Of a stretch of DNA of 64,000 bases, positions 1 to 11,700 are shown piece by piece. How positions within the stretch are numbered: the stretch's first letter is position 1; the number at the start of each line of letters is the position of its first letter. The stretch lies in the NCBI GenBank assembly GCA_009829735.1, contig CM020618.1, positions 11,251,119 to 11,315,118 of the forward strand, given 5' to 3'. Both the position numbers and the translations under genes were made by a program. The notes under the pieces were generated by a model, which was not told the origin of the DNA, made no database searches, and saw nothing but the letters and a program-made list of their open reading frames with translations. This DNA comes from Pyropia yezoensis. Lineage: Eukaryota > Rhodophyta > Bangiophyceae > Bangiales > Bangiaceae.

Positions 1-135
1 GCGATCGCCAGCTGAGGCTTCACATCCCGCACCAGCTGGCACCGCCTGGCGGCGTGGCGGCAGCGGTGGCTGTGGAGGGGGAGGCGGCGACGGAGCCGGC
101 TACGGGGCCGTCTGTTTCGTCGAAGCACGACGCAC

Positions 136-1640
136 TCATCCCGTCTGTCGCTCTGGCGCCCCCCTCCCCCACCCCCCCCCCTGACAAAAATGGCGACGGG
201 TGACGGCGAGGGCAGTCAGTGCGAAGGCGGCATCATCGCCACCGCGGCCGCCCTGCGGCGCTGCCCGCTGCGGCAGCGGCAACGCAGTCGGGCCGAGTGC
301 ACGGAGGAGCGCCTCGACGGCCGCCGCGTCGACTGCGTCCACGTTGGCTGTGGGAATGGCCACCACCCGTCCAGACACGGGTTGTTCACGGCCGCCTGCG
401 GCCTGGGGGAGCCGCGTCAGCCGGGCGGTGATGACCGCAATGAATGCCTTCCATGTCGCAACGTCGGCCGTGTCACCGTTGCCGCTGCTGTTGCCATCGG
501 CGCCGGCGTCGCCATCGCCGCCGGGAGCCGACCCCGCCCCGGCAGCAGCCACGAGCCGCCCTTGAACTGTTCGGTTCCCCCCATCATCGTGTCGGCGATG
601 AACCGCGTGAGCTTTCCGCGGAGGGCGCGATGCTCACGGTCTTGAGCGCGGCCCGCAGCGGTGGACGCCTGCGCCTGCGCCTGTGCGGTCGAGGGTGGAT
701 GCGGTAACAGCCCAACCGCTCGCAGGGCGTCATCGACCATCACCTTGCCAAGGCACGTCACTGCCGTCTTTGCCGATCGTGCCACATGCATCGAGATGGT
801 CGTTGCCGCCGTCTTGAGCGCAAGGGCATCGCCCGGGCTTGGCAGGTCCTTGCTGCAGGGCAGCGACGCAACTTCTTGAACCGTAGACATGAAGCGGGCA
901 TAGGCGGTTGCAAACGCCTTGCCGCCCAGCCCGTCGCCGGCAAAGGCCGACTCCCGGACGTGCTTTGGCGGAAGAGCCTGGCAGCAACCAGAGAGCTCGC
1001 GTCGGACCGCTGTGCCACCGCCGCGCCGCGACACGAGGTTGCCGCCGCGGCCCACCTGAACAGGGGCAGGTGACTGCCGCTTGCCAGCGCCAGGGGTAGG
1101 GTGTCGACAAAGTCCGGCATGGAGGCACTCGCCTGGTAGACGGACCGGAGAGCATACTCTATGCCCAGCGTCATGAGGTACCTGTGGTCACTGGCCGTGA
1201 CGGCCAGTGACGTGAGCGCGCGGCCCAGCGCCTGGGCCACTGCCGGGTCCCCGACCGTCTTGCGTGGCCGCGTCGGCGGCCCGCCCCGACCACCAATGTC
1301 GTTGACGCTGGTGGCGCGCTCTGCCGCCGCCCCTCCGGGTGGAGCCGCCGCCAGGGGGCGCGTCGTCCCAACGCGGGCCAGTGGAAGTAGCACCGAGGTG
1401 TGCACCTTGTACTCTCCTATGGCACACGGGTCGGCAGCGTCGACGCTGAGACCCCGGTCGCCCCCGACAGGGACTGCCTGGTATGTGCGCGCCGTGTGCC
1501 CAGCCTGGTGACACTTGCCGCATGTCGGGGCCTTGCGGCCCCGCTTGCGGGCCGCACCGTCTGCCGTAGCCGTTGACGCGCTGGCCTTGACCGCCGCGGC
1601 GTGTGCCGCGATCACTGTAGCGTAATGGAACCCAGGTTCC
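136..1640 (-). pseudogene. Frame-broken zinc-knuckle hypothetical gene
   Basis: Three overlapping minus-strand reading frames read like one protein that changes frame near 1050 and again near 550. The first (from about 1640) carries a CCHC-like knuckle, CGKCHQAGHTARTY, whose last Cys is Tyr, then a segment including RYLMTLGIEYALRSVY. The second continues with FATAYARFMSTVQEVASL. The third is Gly/Ala/Asp-rich with a helical stretch TWKAFIAVITARLTRL. Knuckles of this spacing (C-x2-C-x4-H-x4-C) occur in retrotransposon Gag and at the end of some MULE/FAR1 transposases. No catalytic domain is visible. It may share an origin with the knuckle ORF immediately upstream (2132-3607), either as a relative or as a downstream exon. 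The frame changes may be decay or consensus errors. Confidence 0.35.
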
Positions 1641-2131
1641 CGAAACCACAAACCACAAACACTCACACAGAGACCACAGTCCGAAGCCCAGGAAGGAACA
1701 GGTAAGAGCCCTTGCTGGTCCACTCGCCCGGCACGATACGAGGCAAAGGTAAACACAGGACACGCAGGACAAAAGCCCGAGGGAGAAGGAACCCAAAGCA
1801 CTGTTGATTTTACGAGATGGCCCCGGGGAGAAACCCGGAGCACCCCTCAAGAACCTCCCCCCCTGGCCCCTCCAGGGGCCCAGAGCGAGGCCCCCAGAGG
1901 GCGCCCCCAGCGGGCCAAGTGCCAGCAAGGCACCGGCCGCTCACCGGGCCAACACACGAAAAGCAAGCGAAATCCCCCAAAACACAAATGTCAATCCCCC
2001 AAAAAAAACCCTGTGGGAAAAAGGGGAAAGACACGAAATCACGCAAGGAAAATAAATGCGAAAAATCAAGAAAATAACCCGAAGGTCAGTATGCCCCCAA
2101 ACGGGCAAGTCCTCCGCTCCGGGGGGACCAA
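1641..2131. other. Gap between zinc-knuckle ORFs; possible intron or spacer
   Basis: This stretch is less GC-rich than its surroundings, with A-runs around 2000-2080, and I see no supportable gene. Read on the minus strand it ends near 1625 in a plausible acceptor (GCTACAG). It could therefore be an intron between the 491-aa knuckle ORF and the downstream broken ORF, but no donor is convincing. Confidence 0.3.
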
Positions 2132-3607
2132 TCAGGGCACCGGGCGTGTCGCCACTGCCCCGGGCCACCGATGCAGGGATCCCAAGCCAGCGCGTGGTTC
2201 CACGTAACGCTGCCAGCCGGGTCCCAAGTCAGCCTCCCGGGTCCCAACGGTACCTGAGGGCCACAACCCCACAATCACGTCTTGCTGTGTGTCGCAGGTG
2301 CGTACGTAGTGATCCGCCAAGCCGCACCGGGAGCACTTGCGCTTTCCAGCGCTGGTCGTGTGGCTCACGGCAGCGTCACCGTGTGCGGGCGCCTCTGCGG
2401 CCGGACGAGCGATGCCCCGGGGCGGCGTCGTCGCACGGGCTGCCAGGCCACGGGCAGCCTGGCCGTCTGCGGCCGCCGCCGTGCCCGCCCTGTCGGCCAT
2501 CTCGTCCACGTCGGCGGGCACAGCGCCCTGCTGGCTGTCGACCAGGTCGGCTATCGCCTTGGCCGTCGCCACAGCACACTGCACCACACCGGCTGTTCCG
2601 TCCACCGCATTGTCGCTCGCAGATGGGACACTGTCGGCAGCCGCGGGCTTACCACCCTGGAGCACACATTTGCCAATGGACATGAGCGCGTCCTGGGACT
2701 GGGCCAGCTGGGCTTGCAGGTCCGACCACCCCATCTCTTGCGCCGACACCATTGCCTCAGCTATCTCGTGCGCCGCTCCTCCGACTGCTTCCTGCCGCGC
2801 CTTGCGCTGCGACGCCACATGAATGACGGCAGGGGGCGCCTTGCGCAAAGGCCTTGCCCTCCCCGCGTCCTCGTCATCTGCTGTCGGTTCACCGTCGATG
2901 CGCTGCCTCTTGTCGGCTCCGGGAGGACGGGAGGAGGGTGCAGCCACAGCGCCCGCCCCCGCCCCGGTCGTCGCGCATGGGCCACCGTCCGTCATGCAAG
3001 CAGCGTCGTCGACGGGGCCTGCCATGGTGTCGCTGCGCTCGAGCATTAGAGGCCGTGGATGGACGGGCCCGACCGACCGGGTGGCCGCCGCTAGGGTGCG
3101 CAGCGCAATCTCATCACGCCAGTCCTCCACGTTGGTGACCTGCATGCCCGCACCATCCTGACCATCGGACAGTGTGCCCTTGCCGTTGCCGCTGTCATTG
3201 TCGTCAGCAGACCCAACCTCGTCTTGCTCTGCGACAGCGTGGATGTTGATGCCGTTTTCGACGACAATCGCATCCGCGTCACAATTATGAAAGCCGCCGT
3301 CCTCTTCCTGAGAGTCATTGTCGTCCTCAAAAAGACTGAGAGCGTCGGCGCAACGTTTGAGGGAAGCAGCGTGGACGACGGGATGACCGCTTCTCTCCTC
3401 GCTGCCGCAGGTGCACGTTCCACCACACCCGCCACCGCCACTGGCATCGTCGTCGCCACAGGCATCGTCGTCGCCATCGTCGTCACCCTCGGTCGCCTCC
3501 TCATCACTCTTGTTCCAGTCGTTTAGCGCGGTGGTCCAAGAGAATCCATCCATCCCATCGTCATCGTCGTCACTGTACTCGGACATGACGCGTCCACGAG
3601 ACGCCAA
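2132..3607 (-). CDS. Acidic hypothetical protein with C-terminal CCHC zinc knuckle
   Basis: This is a 491-aa open frame from an ATG at 3607. The N-terminal third is strongly acidic (Asp/Glu-rich runs around residues 30-50 and again at 90-140), the middle is Ala-rich and helical (around 270-390), and a canonical CCHC knuckle, CSRCGLADHYVRTC, lies near residues 430-445. Such knuckles bind single-stranded nucleic acid. Composition and the single motif suggest a transposon-related or nucleic-acid-binding protein, but no family is recognised. The stop at 2132 may not be the natural end, because sequence after the knuckle looks like random GC-rich translation; a splice site soon after the knuckle is possible. 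It is divergent from nothing recognisable to its right. Confidence 0.45.
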   Translation of the reverse strand: MASRGRVMSEYSDDDDDGMDGFSWTTALNDWNKSDEEATEGDDDGDDDACGDDDASGGGGCGGTCTCGSEERSGHPVVHAASLKRCADALSLFEDDNDSQEEDGGFHNCDADAIVVENGINIHAVAEQDEVGSADDNDSGNGKGTLSDGQDGAGMQVTNVEDWRDEIALRTLAAATRSVGPVHPRPLMLERSDTMAGPVDDAACMTDGGPCATTGAGAGAVAAPSSRPPGADKRQRIDGEPTADDEDAGRARPLRKAPPAVIHVASQRKARQEAVGGAAHEIAEAMVSAQEMGWSDLQAQLAQSQDALMSIGKCVLQGGKPAAADSVPSASDNAVDGTAGVVQCAVATAKAIADLVDSQQGAVPADVDEMADRAGTAAAADGQAARGLAARATTPPRGIARPAAEAPAHGDAAVSHTTSAGKRKCSRCGLADHYVRTCDTQQDVIVGLWPSGTVGTREADLGPGWQRYVEPRAGLGSLHRWPGAVATRPVP

Positions 3608-4809
3608 CAGTCAGGTGTCGGGGGGGGGGGGGGGGGGGGGAGGGAATGGAAGAGGTGACGGGGGGGGGGGGGGGCGGGGAGTGGGAGCGCGCACACCTTG
3701 CGAGCTACTGTCTGCGATCCCCTCTACGATAACCACCGCCACTGCCGCTCCCTCATATCGTGCCAACAACAGGAAAGCCGCTGCCCGCCGCTGCCCGCCA
3801 GACTCGACAGCTGTGGGAGACGACGCAGTGCACATCCGCGCGTACCGCGTTCCCTGTGACAGGCGTGCCGACTGACACAGTGGGTCCTGTGCGACTCGCC
3901 ATTCCGTGGTGCGCGAGCGCGCCTCGCCGAGGATAACCCGTCCCAGTGCCCCGAGGACGACGTGCGGCTGCCCAGTCCCAGTCGCATGGAGCGTTGCGTG
4001 GGTCGCCCCGGTACAGGACAGTGTGCCTTGTCTGGGCGAGCGAGCCCTGCACTTGGGGCTCTCGATAGAGCTCGCCCTCTTGTGGCACACAAAGAACGAC
4101 GTGGAAGACGAGCAGGTTCCTGGGTCGGGCTGTGGCGGGCGTCGGCGTCGTGCACCGCAAACACACAGTGCGGTGCATGTGGAAAACATTTTGCACCCTA
4201 CTGACGCTGCCCACGGCGGCCATCCCGCCGGCTGGTCCCGGTCCCGGTGCACACTTCGCCGCAGCCGCCGCGGCCCCCTGGCCGTCGGCCGGGGAGAGCC
4301 CACCCGTCGGCCCCGTTGCCCCTACCACCACCGTCGCTACCACAATGTCCGCTTCAACCGCTACTGGCCGGCGACGGGCCACCGACCGCCGACGGCGCCG
4401 GCAGTCTGTCGGCCGCGGCCAGCACGTCTTATGACGCCGCCGTCGACGACGCGACCCCGCGTAACGCCACCCCCACCGCCACAGGACGTTGATTGTCGCT
4501 TGTCGCGCGGGAGGGGGGGGGGGAGGGAGGGCGTGGGAAAGGGGGGGGAGGGGGGGGGACGACAGGGGGGAGGGGGGGGGGACGACAGGGGGGAAGCAAT
4601 CCCCGCCGCCAACCACCACCCCCCCCACCATCTACGACTCCGCCACCGCCACCCAGACACCCCCAGCCGACGGCCACAGCCCCCAGTGCCGCTTCCACCG
4701 CTGCCCAGGCCCACCGGTAGGACAAGTGCCGCCCTACATGGACTGCGCTCGCCGTCTGGCCAGCTACACCAAAGGAGGCACGGCGGCATGCCACCGACAC
4801 TGCCTCAGA
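3608..4809. other. GC-rich spacer with long G-runs; no supported gene
   Basis: Open frames here are Pro/Arg/Gly shadows of composition. Poly-G tracts occur at 3619-3673 and 4508-4590. No start, motif or splice pattern supports a gene. Confidence 0.5.
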
Positions 4810-5210
4810 TAGGCCAGTATGCCACGTACACGGGATTGGGACCTGGCGGCAAGCCACCTACAAGGATTGGGGCCTGCCGGCAGGCCACCTACGTTGAATT
4901 GGACAGGCCGGCGGGCCACTGACTTCGATCTGGGCAGGCCGGTAGGCCACCGACATTAATCTCGGCAGCCCGGCAGGCCACCGACATTGAAGTGGGCAGC
5001 CCGTCGGGCCACCGGCAATGCCTCAGACAGCCCTACAGGCCACCAAAATGGATTGGGCAGGCCGGCAGGCCACCGACACCGACGTGGGGCCAGCCGGCAG
5101 GCCACCGACATTGAATTGGGCAGGCCGGCAGGCCACTGACAATACGTGGCACAGGCCGGCGGGCCACCGACATTGACTTGGGGTCAGCGGGCAGGCCACC
5201 GACATTACCG
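4810..5210. repeat. Minisatellite, ~35-bp unit, about 11-13 imperfect copies
   Basis: The core GGCCGGCAGGCCACCGACAT recurs every 32-38 bases with a variable linker such as TGAATTGGGCA or TGACTTGGGGTCA. The unit's GGCC..GGCC core is itself partly palindromic. The array runs into the 3' end of a minus-strand open frame and ends near 5210. Confidence 0.85.
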
Positions 5211-5802
5211 CCACCGCCGCGGCGGTCAGCACCCGCCGGGCGCGCCCGTCGAGCGCCCCCACCTTCACGGCGAGCGACCGCATCACCCCCCGGGCGGCGG
5301 CGGCGGTGGCGTCCACGTCTCCCCCCCGGTGGAGGTGCGCGTTGACCAGCGCGTTATAGGTGGGGAGCATCGCATCGGTAGGGAGCGCCCGAGGCGTCCA
5401 CGCCGGGTCCCGTCTCTCTGTGTCGGCGGCGGCCACGGCCAACGCGGTGGCCTCCATGTCCGCCACCACCGCCTCGGACACCGACACCGCCGCAAAGAGA
5501 GCAGCCACGCCGGACCCACCCACGTACCGCTCGTCCATGCCCAGGCACGCGTCGCCCAGCATCAGCAACGACTTGGAGTGGCACCTGCAGCGGGCCCAGC
5601 ACTTTGCCAGCGCGGCCGGGTGCCACTCACGTACGGGCTGCGAGTCAATTGTGGCCACCGCCTCGGCCGCAACGGCGCCCCCCCACACACCGGGTCCGAC
5701 GCCGGCCACCGGGCGGTCTTGTCCTGGGCGTACCGCGCGGGGGCGGCAAACGCGTCGGCGGCGGCCGCCGCCGCAAAAGGCACCTGTAGCATCCCTGGCC
5801 AT
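5211..5802 (-). pseudogene. Hypothetical ORF with one PPR-like helix pair
   Basis: A minus-strand frame from 5802 contains LPTYNALVNAHLHRG followed by an Ala-rich helix, resembling one pentatricopeptide (PPR) motif, where the usual pattern is a TYN.LI..Y...G core. Upstream residues (SLLMLGDACLGMDERYV) could be further degenerate helices. A second frame (5562-5927) looks more coding-like in its first half, which suggests a frame break near 5700. The 3' end dissolves into the minisatellite. PPR proteins bind organellar RNA; with only one weak motif this is tentative, and it may be an exon or fragment. Confidence 0.2.
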
Positions 5803-6026
5803 GACTTGGCGCCGACCCGGGATGGCGACCAGGGGGCACCAGGTGCCAGGACACGCCCGCCGTGTGGGGATGGTTGGAGGCCGTGGCCCGTGCCCGGCAC
5901 TGGGATGCAGTGGACTACGCTACCCACACGTGAGAGAGGGACTTCTGATGGGTTTTTGCATATTTGTGAGGGACCTGATTTGAGAGAATTTGTGTGTGAG
6001 ATTAGTGAGGGAGAATAGAATTAGTA

Positions 6027-7804
6027 GTGATAGTGGCCCCCGACCAGACGAGGATAGACTCGGGTCGGGGCCACTCGGGGGTAGGGGGGGGGGGCTACCT
6101 GGCCAACGTGCCGAGGCTCCCCCAGATGCACGTTAAGAGGGACAGCGAGGCGCCCTTGGCCCGCGCCCTCAGGGAAAAAGACAACTGGGCGTTTTCTTTC
6201 CTCTTCCCCGTGTGCACTACCGTGCGTATCTGTTGGCTCTGCCAGCAGGCACGTGAGGCAACAGGCATACCACTCTCGCAGTTCCCCTTTCTGTGTTACC
6301 TGTACCTTTCCCCCGAGGGATACAGACACGTGTCTGAGAGGATCGAGTTTTATACCACACCCCTCTCCCGGCCCCAGCTGCAGGAGCTAGTCAGCAACCG
6401 CGTTGGGGCGAGCGTCTCCCGCGAGTGGGAGAACCGGTGGTTGGCGCGGCATCGCGCCCACCTGTCGCGACAGGCGTGCAAAAACCTTGCTGACAAGCGC
6501 TCTGGGCCACAAGTGTACTTTGGAGTACAGTGCTTCTGCCTGGAGCTACGCGTGTTTTTAGACCGCCACCATTTTTCACAGGACTGCGTCTTCAACTACG
6601 ATGAGACGTGAATCGTGCAGCACGGCGGCAATCTGGTCGCCAAGCGGATTGAGACGCGCAACAAGGAGCGCCCCAACGCCGTGTCGACGCGCCGGAACAC
6701 CGTAGCATCCCTGCTGACTTTTATCACGGCGGATGGGAAGGTATTTTTCAGTGTGTACGTTTTGAAGGCGATCTTTGATGAGATCCGTACGGCTGATGTC
6801 TCTCTTACTTCAAGAGAGGCCCCTCGAGTCAGCAGGCGTGTGTGGCTTCGTTATTATTGTTCAACCGACACGGGGTTCTTGGGGGGCCAGACTGTTGGTG
6901 TGCTGATGGACCATTTCTGTACCGAGTGGGCCGTCCGCAACCCTGGGCGTAAGGCACTTTTCTTTGGTTACCATTTTGGCGCCCACACGCCGGCGCAAGT
7001 GATTGAGCAGGGCATGTCAAGGGCGGTCTTCCTTTTCTTCTTGACGTCCAACTCCTCCCACTTCAACCAGCCGCTCGACGCCTACCCTTTTGCCTCGTTC
7101 AAGGGGCACACTACGCGGACCAACGAGCATGCATCGTGGAATGCGTTTTGTCGTCAACCAACGCGCGCGACTCGCTGCTGCTGGCCGCCTACACGGCGAA
7201 GGTGATGGCCTTCACGTCGGACGCCATCGTTGGCTCCTTCCGGCTGTGCGGACTCTGGCTAATCAGCCGGGCCACAATGCTGCAGCGGGCCAAGGACAAC
7301 CTCGGCATGGCGGCGGAGGGCGCCTCCGCGCGGGAGGTGGCGCAGAGCGCAGCGGCTGCCGTCATCTCGGAGGCCACCCAGCGCAACACCAAGAGCCGGA
7401 AGGGGACCTCGATGGGTCAGGCGTCGGTGCAGCGCTCCGTTCTTCACTCGGGCGCTGCATTAACTGCCCAGGCCTACGCGCGGCAGGCCGCCCGGGACAA
7501 GCTCGAGGAGGAGAAGGCGCAGCGAGCGGAGGAGCGTCTCCGCAAGAGGACGGACAAGGAAGAGGCTGAGTACCAGCGCCTGTTGGAGAGGAAGTATAAC
7601 ATATGCCGGGTCTGTACGAGCAAGACGCGCCGAGGGGGGCGCGGGTGGGTGGGGTGCAGTTGTGGGGAGCACTGGGTGTGCCCTGAGTGCTCTGTGGGTC
7701 CAGCTGGCAGCGCAGAGATCGCGGAGCATCATCGGGAGTGCACTTGGGCGAGCTCCAGTGACGAGTACGATGCAAGCAGCGTGGAGGGGGAAGAGAGCGA
7801 ATGA
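6027..7804 (+). pseudogene. Decayed pogo-like (DDE_1) transposase
   Basis: The frame runs 6027-7205 with one in-frame TGA at 6609-6611, then shifts frame near 7130 and continues to 7804. Typical DDE_1 landmarks are visible in order: NYDET (first catalytic Asp) just before the TGA, LTFITADGKVF, a block FFGYHFGAH where relatives known to me have GDQLGAH, and NSSHFNQPLDAYPFASFK (the QPLD motif with the third acidic residue). The TGA sits where many relatives have Trp, so TGG to TGA is likely. The second catalytic Asp appears to be Tyr. The C-terminal part has a Glu/Arg-rich coiled segment and a Cys cluster (CRVC, CSCG, CPEC) that may bind zinc. Three independent lesions argue for a dead copy. 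Terminal repeats were not found by eye. Confidence 0.62.
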
Positions 7805-8222
7805 CCTGCTGTTCTTCTTGTTCCTTTCTCGGATCTCGAGTGAACATTCGTGTGTATATTTGAACATTTTCGTGCTTGACTCACGTCTGACATGAGAGAT
7901 AGTACCCTGTACTGAAGTCCACGGAACATTAGTGCTGCCGGTATTTAAGGTAGAGCGCACAGCTGACGTTACTCAAATGATTCGGAAAGTTCCCAAAGAT
8001 CAATGGCGTTTCCTGGACGTAATAGTAAATACCACTACCTTCTGGGACCTGCCCGGCAAGAGGGGGACGCTGTTGCTTTGCACAGACAACCACGAGTGTC
8101 CCCCCCCCGTCGGTTTTTCGACCGACTCGCGTGCATCGTTCCGGTCCTCCCTTCCCGACTCCACCGCCGTTCAGCGCGCGCCCTCGCACTACCACGGAAC
8201 GAGCTGAGGGACTGAGGAAGCG
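7805..8222. other. Spacer downstream of the pogo-like element
   Basis: The sequence is less GC-rich at 7800-8060, as is 5930-6020 upstream of the transposase. Both may be the non-coding ends of the decayed element. No gene is visible. Confidence 0.35.
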
Positions 8223-8479
8223 GTAGGCCTCTCTTTTGTAGTCAATCGGCAGCTGGGACTCAAGGGAGCGTGGCGACCCAGCGTTGCCGTCTGCTGGAAC
8301 CGAAGGGCAGGGACAACCACCTCTGCCGTTGACGGCAGGTGTGGCGTCGCGTAGGCCTCTCTTTTGTAGTCAATCGGCAGCTGGGACGCAAGGGAGCGTG
8401 GCGACCCAGCGTTGCCGTCGGCTGGAACCGAAGAGCAGGGACAACCACCGCTGCCGTCGACGGCAGGTGTGGCGTCGCC
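8223..8479. repeat. 128-bp direct tandem duplication upstream of the receptor gene
   Basis: GTAGGCCTCTCTTTTGTAGT starts at 8223 and again at 8351, and the two units match over their whole length with only a few substitutions. The second unit ends about 225 bases before the receptor start codon, so the duplication probably lies in its 5' UTR or promoter. Confidence 0.9.
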
Positions 8480-8703
8480 TAAGGTGATGCGGTCGGCGGC
8501 TGGTAACGGCGGGCTCGCCTAATAGGGGGCGCAACGGCACTTGCGGGCACGACAGAGGACGTGTAGGACAGTCTGAAGACGGGTCGGGCACGGTGGGTTG
8601 GCGCGGGAGCGCCGTGGTTCTTGGCCTGTCCCCCCCTTCCGCGTTGTCCTGTGTGCGTGCACGAGCGCTTCGGCCGCTGGCCCGCTAGACCTGCGCCTCG
8701 GCA

Positions 8704-11700
8704 ATGGCGGCCGCGGTCGGTTGGGTCGTGGACCGGCGGCGACGTCGTCGGGCCTGGCGACCACCACTGCGTGCGGCGACTGTCGCTGCCGCAGTGGCGG
8801 CGGTGATCGCGATGGCGATTGCGTCAACAGTCGTCTCACCTGTCGCGGCAATGCAGTCGATGCGGTTGTTCTTGCTCTATCCGACGGGGCTCGATGCGCC
8901 AAACATCCAGCCGGGCGTCGACGCAGAGACACCTACCAACGCGGCTCCATCATTACCGGCTGACGGGGCGGCTGTGACCGTTTCCGCCGCGGACGAGGAC
9001 AGCGGCAATGTCGGTAGCGTTGGCGACATAGGCAACGCTGGCAGCGACGGCCGCGTTGGCAGTAGTGTCGGCGGTGACGGAGACAATGGCACTTCCCTGG
9101 CGGGCACCGCGTCGAGCGGCCAGATTGCGCCCGTCGCGCCTGGTACGCGTGCGCTCTCGCGAATGTTGCTCGACGCGACGCTGTTGGGTTTGGCCGACGC
9201 GGTTGCGCCTGGGGGGGTTCTGCCCGATTCGGTCCTGACCATCCAGGCAATACCCATCGACACGCAGGCCAACCTGCTTGTTGGCACTCACATCTTGTGT
9301 CGTATGCTCAGCGGCATGCCCCCCGCCGACGCCTACGCCTTGGTTGGTCCCCTTGAGTCGGATGTGCTTTGGCTGTCTACCGTCGCTGCGTATCAGTGGA
9401 ATTTGCCGATCGTGTCATCTACCGCCACGGCCCTGGCGCTCAACGCGGTAGACGAATCGGAGCTATGGCCAGTGAACGCCTCGTCCTCGTCAGGAAAGCC
9501 CACCAGTTACCTGTTTCACACCGTTCCGCGAGACGACTTTCGGGTCAACGCTGTGCTGGACTTGGTCATTCGAATGAAGCGCAAGCGCGACGCCGCTCGC
9601 GCGCGCCGCCCATGGTCTGTCTACAAGGAGGAACGTATCGGGGTGCTCTTTTCTGAAGACCAATTTGGACAATCTGGCATGTACGCCCTCTTTCGGCGCT
9701 TGGCCTCTGCGATCGCCACATCGCCGACGGGGGACCTGCAAGGAAGCACGATACCGCTGCGCATCGTTCGCAAGCTGCCCATGCCCGTCAGTGGGGATGC
9801 CGGCTTGCAGCTGCGCGATCTCCTTGCCGCCGACGTACGCATCATCGTGGTGTGGAGCAACTTTCTGGTTCCGGGTGCTGCTGCGAAGTTGCTCTCCGAG
9901 GCCGACGCACTGGGAATGCTCGGCGTGGGCTACCAATGGATTGCTGCAGCTTCGGGTCAGTCGCTGATTGGGCCAGACTCTGGGGTGGATGCCAGCCTCG
10001 CCCGCAAGGCCGTGGGCATGCTCACTGTCGAGCCAACGGTACCAGCGGGACGGCTTGGCTCAGCGCCCGCACTCTCTGTCTTTAGCCGCCTGGCTGCGGC
10101 GGGCCGCGCGAGCGACCCACCCGACGAAGCGAGGGCAGCGACGATTGACTCGTTCGCGCCCTACGCGCTGTATGCGTATGACGCGGCGAGCGCGCTGGCG
10201 CGCGCCGCCGCAGCAGTGATGGAGAGCGGAGGGTTCCCCAACGATGGTGACTCATCACGCTTTGCGAAGGAAGCGTGCCACTGGGGGGCCCCCTGGTCTG
10301 GGGGGGAGGCGTTCCACCGGGCGTTGAGTGCGGTGGCCTTTTCTGGTCTGTCGGGGGACTTCAACTTTAGCGTCCCGTACGTCGCCCGGGGGGCGTCCTA
10401 CGTGGTACAGAATCTGCAGCTGGCGCCACGCGCAGCGGCGGCTACACCAGTCGTAGCATCCTCGGCGACGCCGGGCGCAACGGTGACGCCGAATGCAGCA
10501 GGGGCTGCTGATGGTGCCTCGTCTGCCGGCGCTGCTGCTGGCCTCCGGTGGGTGGACCTTCTGCGCTATGACTTGCCCTCCGTGCAACTGTCACCCTCTG
10601 ACAGCGAAGGTGACGACGCAGCTGCGCGAGATCTGGCGCTCAGCAGCCGGGCGGGTGTCTGGACTCGCATGCGCGTAGGCGGTCGGGCTGGTGCGGCCCC
10701 AATTGGGCAGGTATTCCCCGGTCTGCGGCGGCTGTATCCTTCCGACCGCCCTGTCATTCGGAGCCGCAAGCTGAAGGTGCTGACGCAGCATGCGCCGCCG
10801 TTTGTCATCCACAAAGTTTTTCCCGACGGCACGGAGTCCTTCTCAGGTCTCTCCCTGGAAATGTGGAACCGGGTTGCTGAGGCGCTCCTGGTGGACTACG
10901 AGCTTGCTAGCATTCCCGCGACGTCACCGTCCAACTCGATGGTCGACGCGGTCGTCAATGGGACTGTTGACCTGGCGCTCTCGTGGACTACTATCACTGC
11001 CGAGCGGATGCGAAGGGTGTCATTTTCGCAGCCCTACTACTACCTCGGCCTCCGCTTCTTGGTGCGAGCCGATTCTGTCAAAGTGGAGCTCTCCTCCTTG
11101 GCGCGGCCCTTCTCCTCTGCTCTGTGGCTGCTGGTAGCGGCATCCGTGATTGTGTTTGCGGTGCTCCTGCACTGGTTCGAGGGCGACAATTCGGAGGACG
11201 CTGATTTTCGCGACGCCGCCTCCTTACCGTCTGCGTTTGTGAATGCCATATACCACGCCGGCTTGACGCTGGTGCAGGACCGGGAGTACGCGCCTGTGAC
11301 AGTTGAGGGGCGAGTCATCACGTTTGGCTTCGTCTTCTTTGCGCTCATCATTGTGTCGTCATATGCGGCCGAATTGTTTTCGTTCCTCACGTTCAGCAAA
11401 ACGGAACTGGTGGTGTCGTCCCTGGCGGACCTGCAGAACAACAAGGTGCCGCTCTCACGAGTGGGCATTGAGACGGGTGGCTCAGTGCAGTCGTACATTG
11501 AGGAGGAGATTCTGGGTTGCTTCCCCAATTGCCCCAGACCCCCCAAGGCGTACGCGACGTGCGTTTCGTCGAGGGATTGCTATGACAAGCTCCAGAGAAA
11601 GGAAGTGCAGGTGGTGGTCAACGATGCGCCTGTGCTCGAGTATGCTGCCCAGACTGACTGCACTGTACGCGTGGTTGGCGAACCATTTTACGACCAGGGC

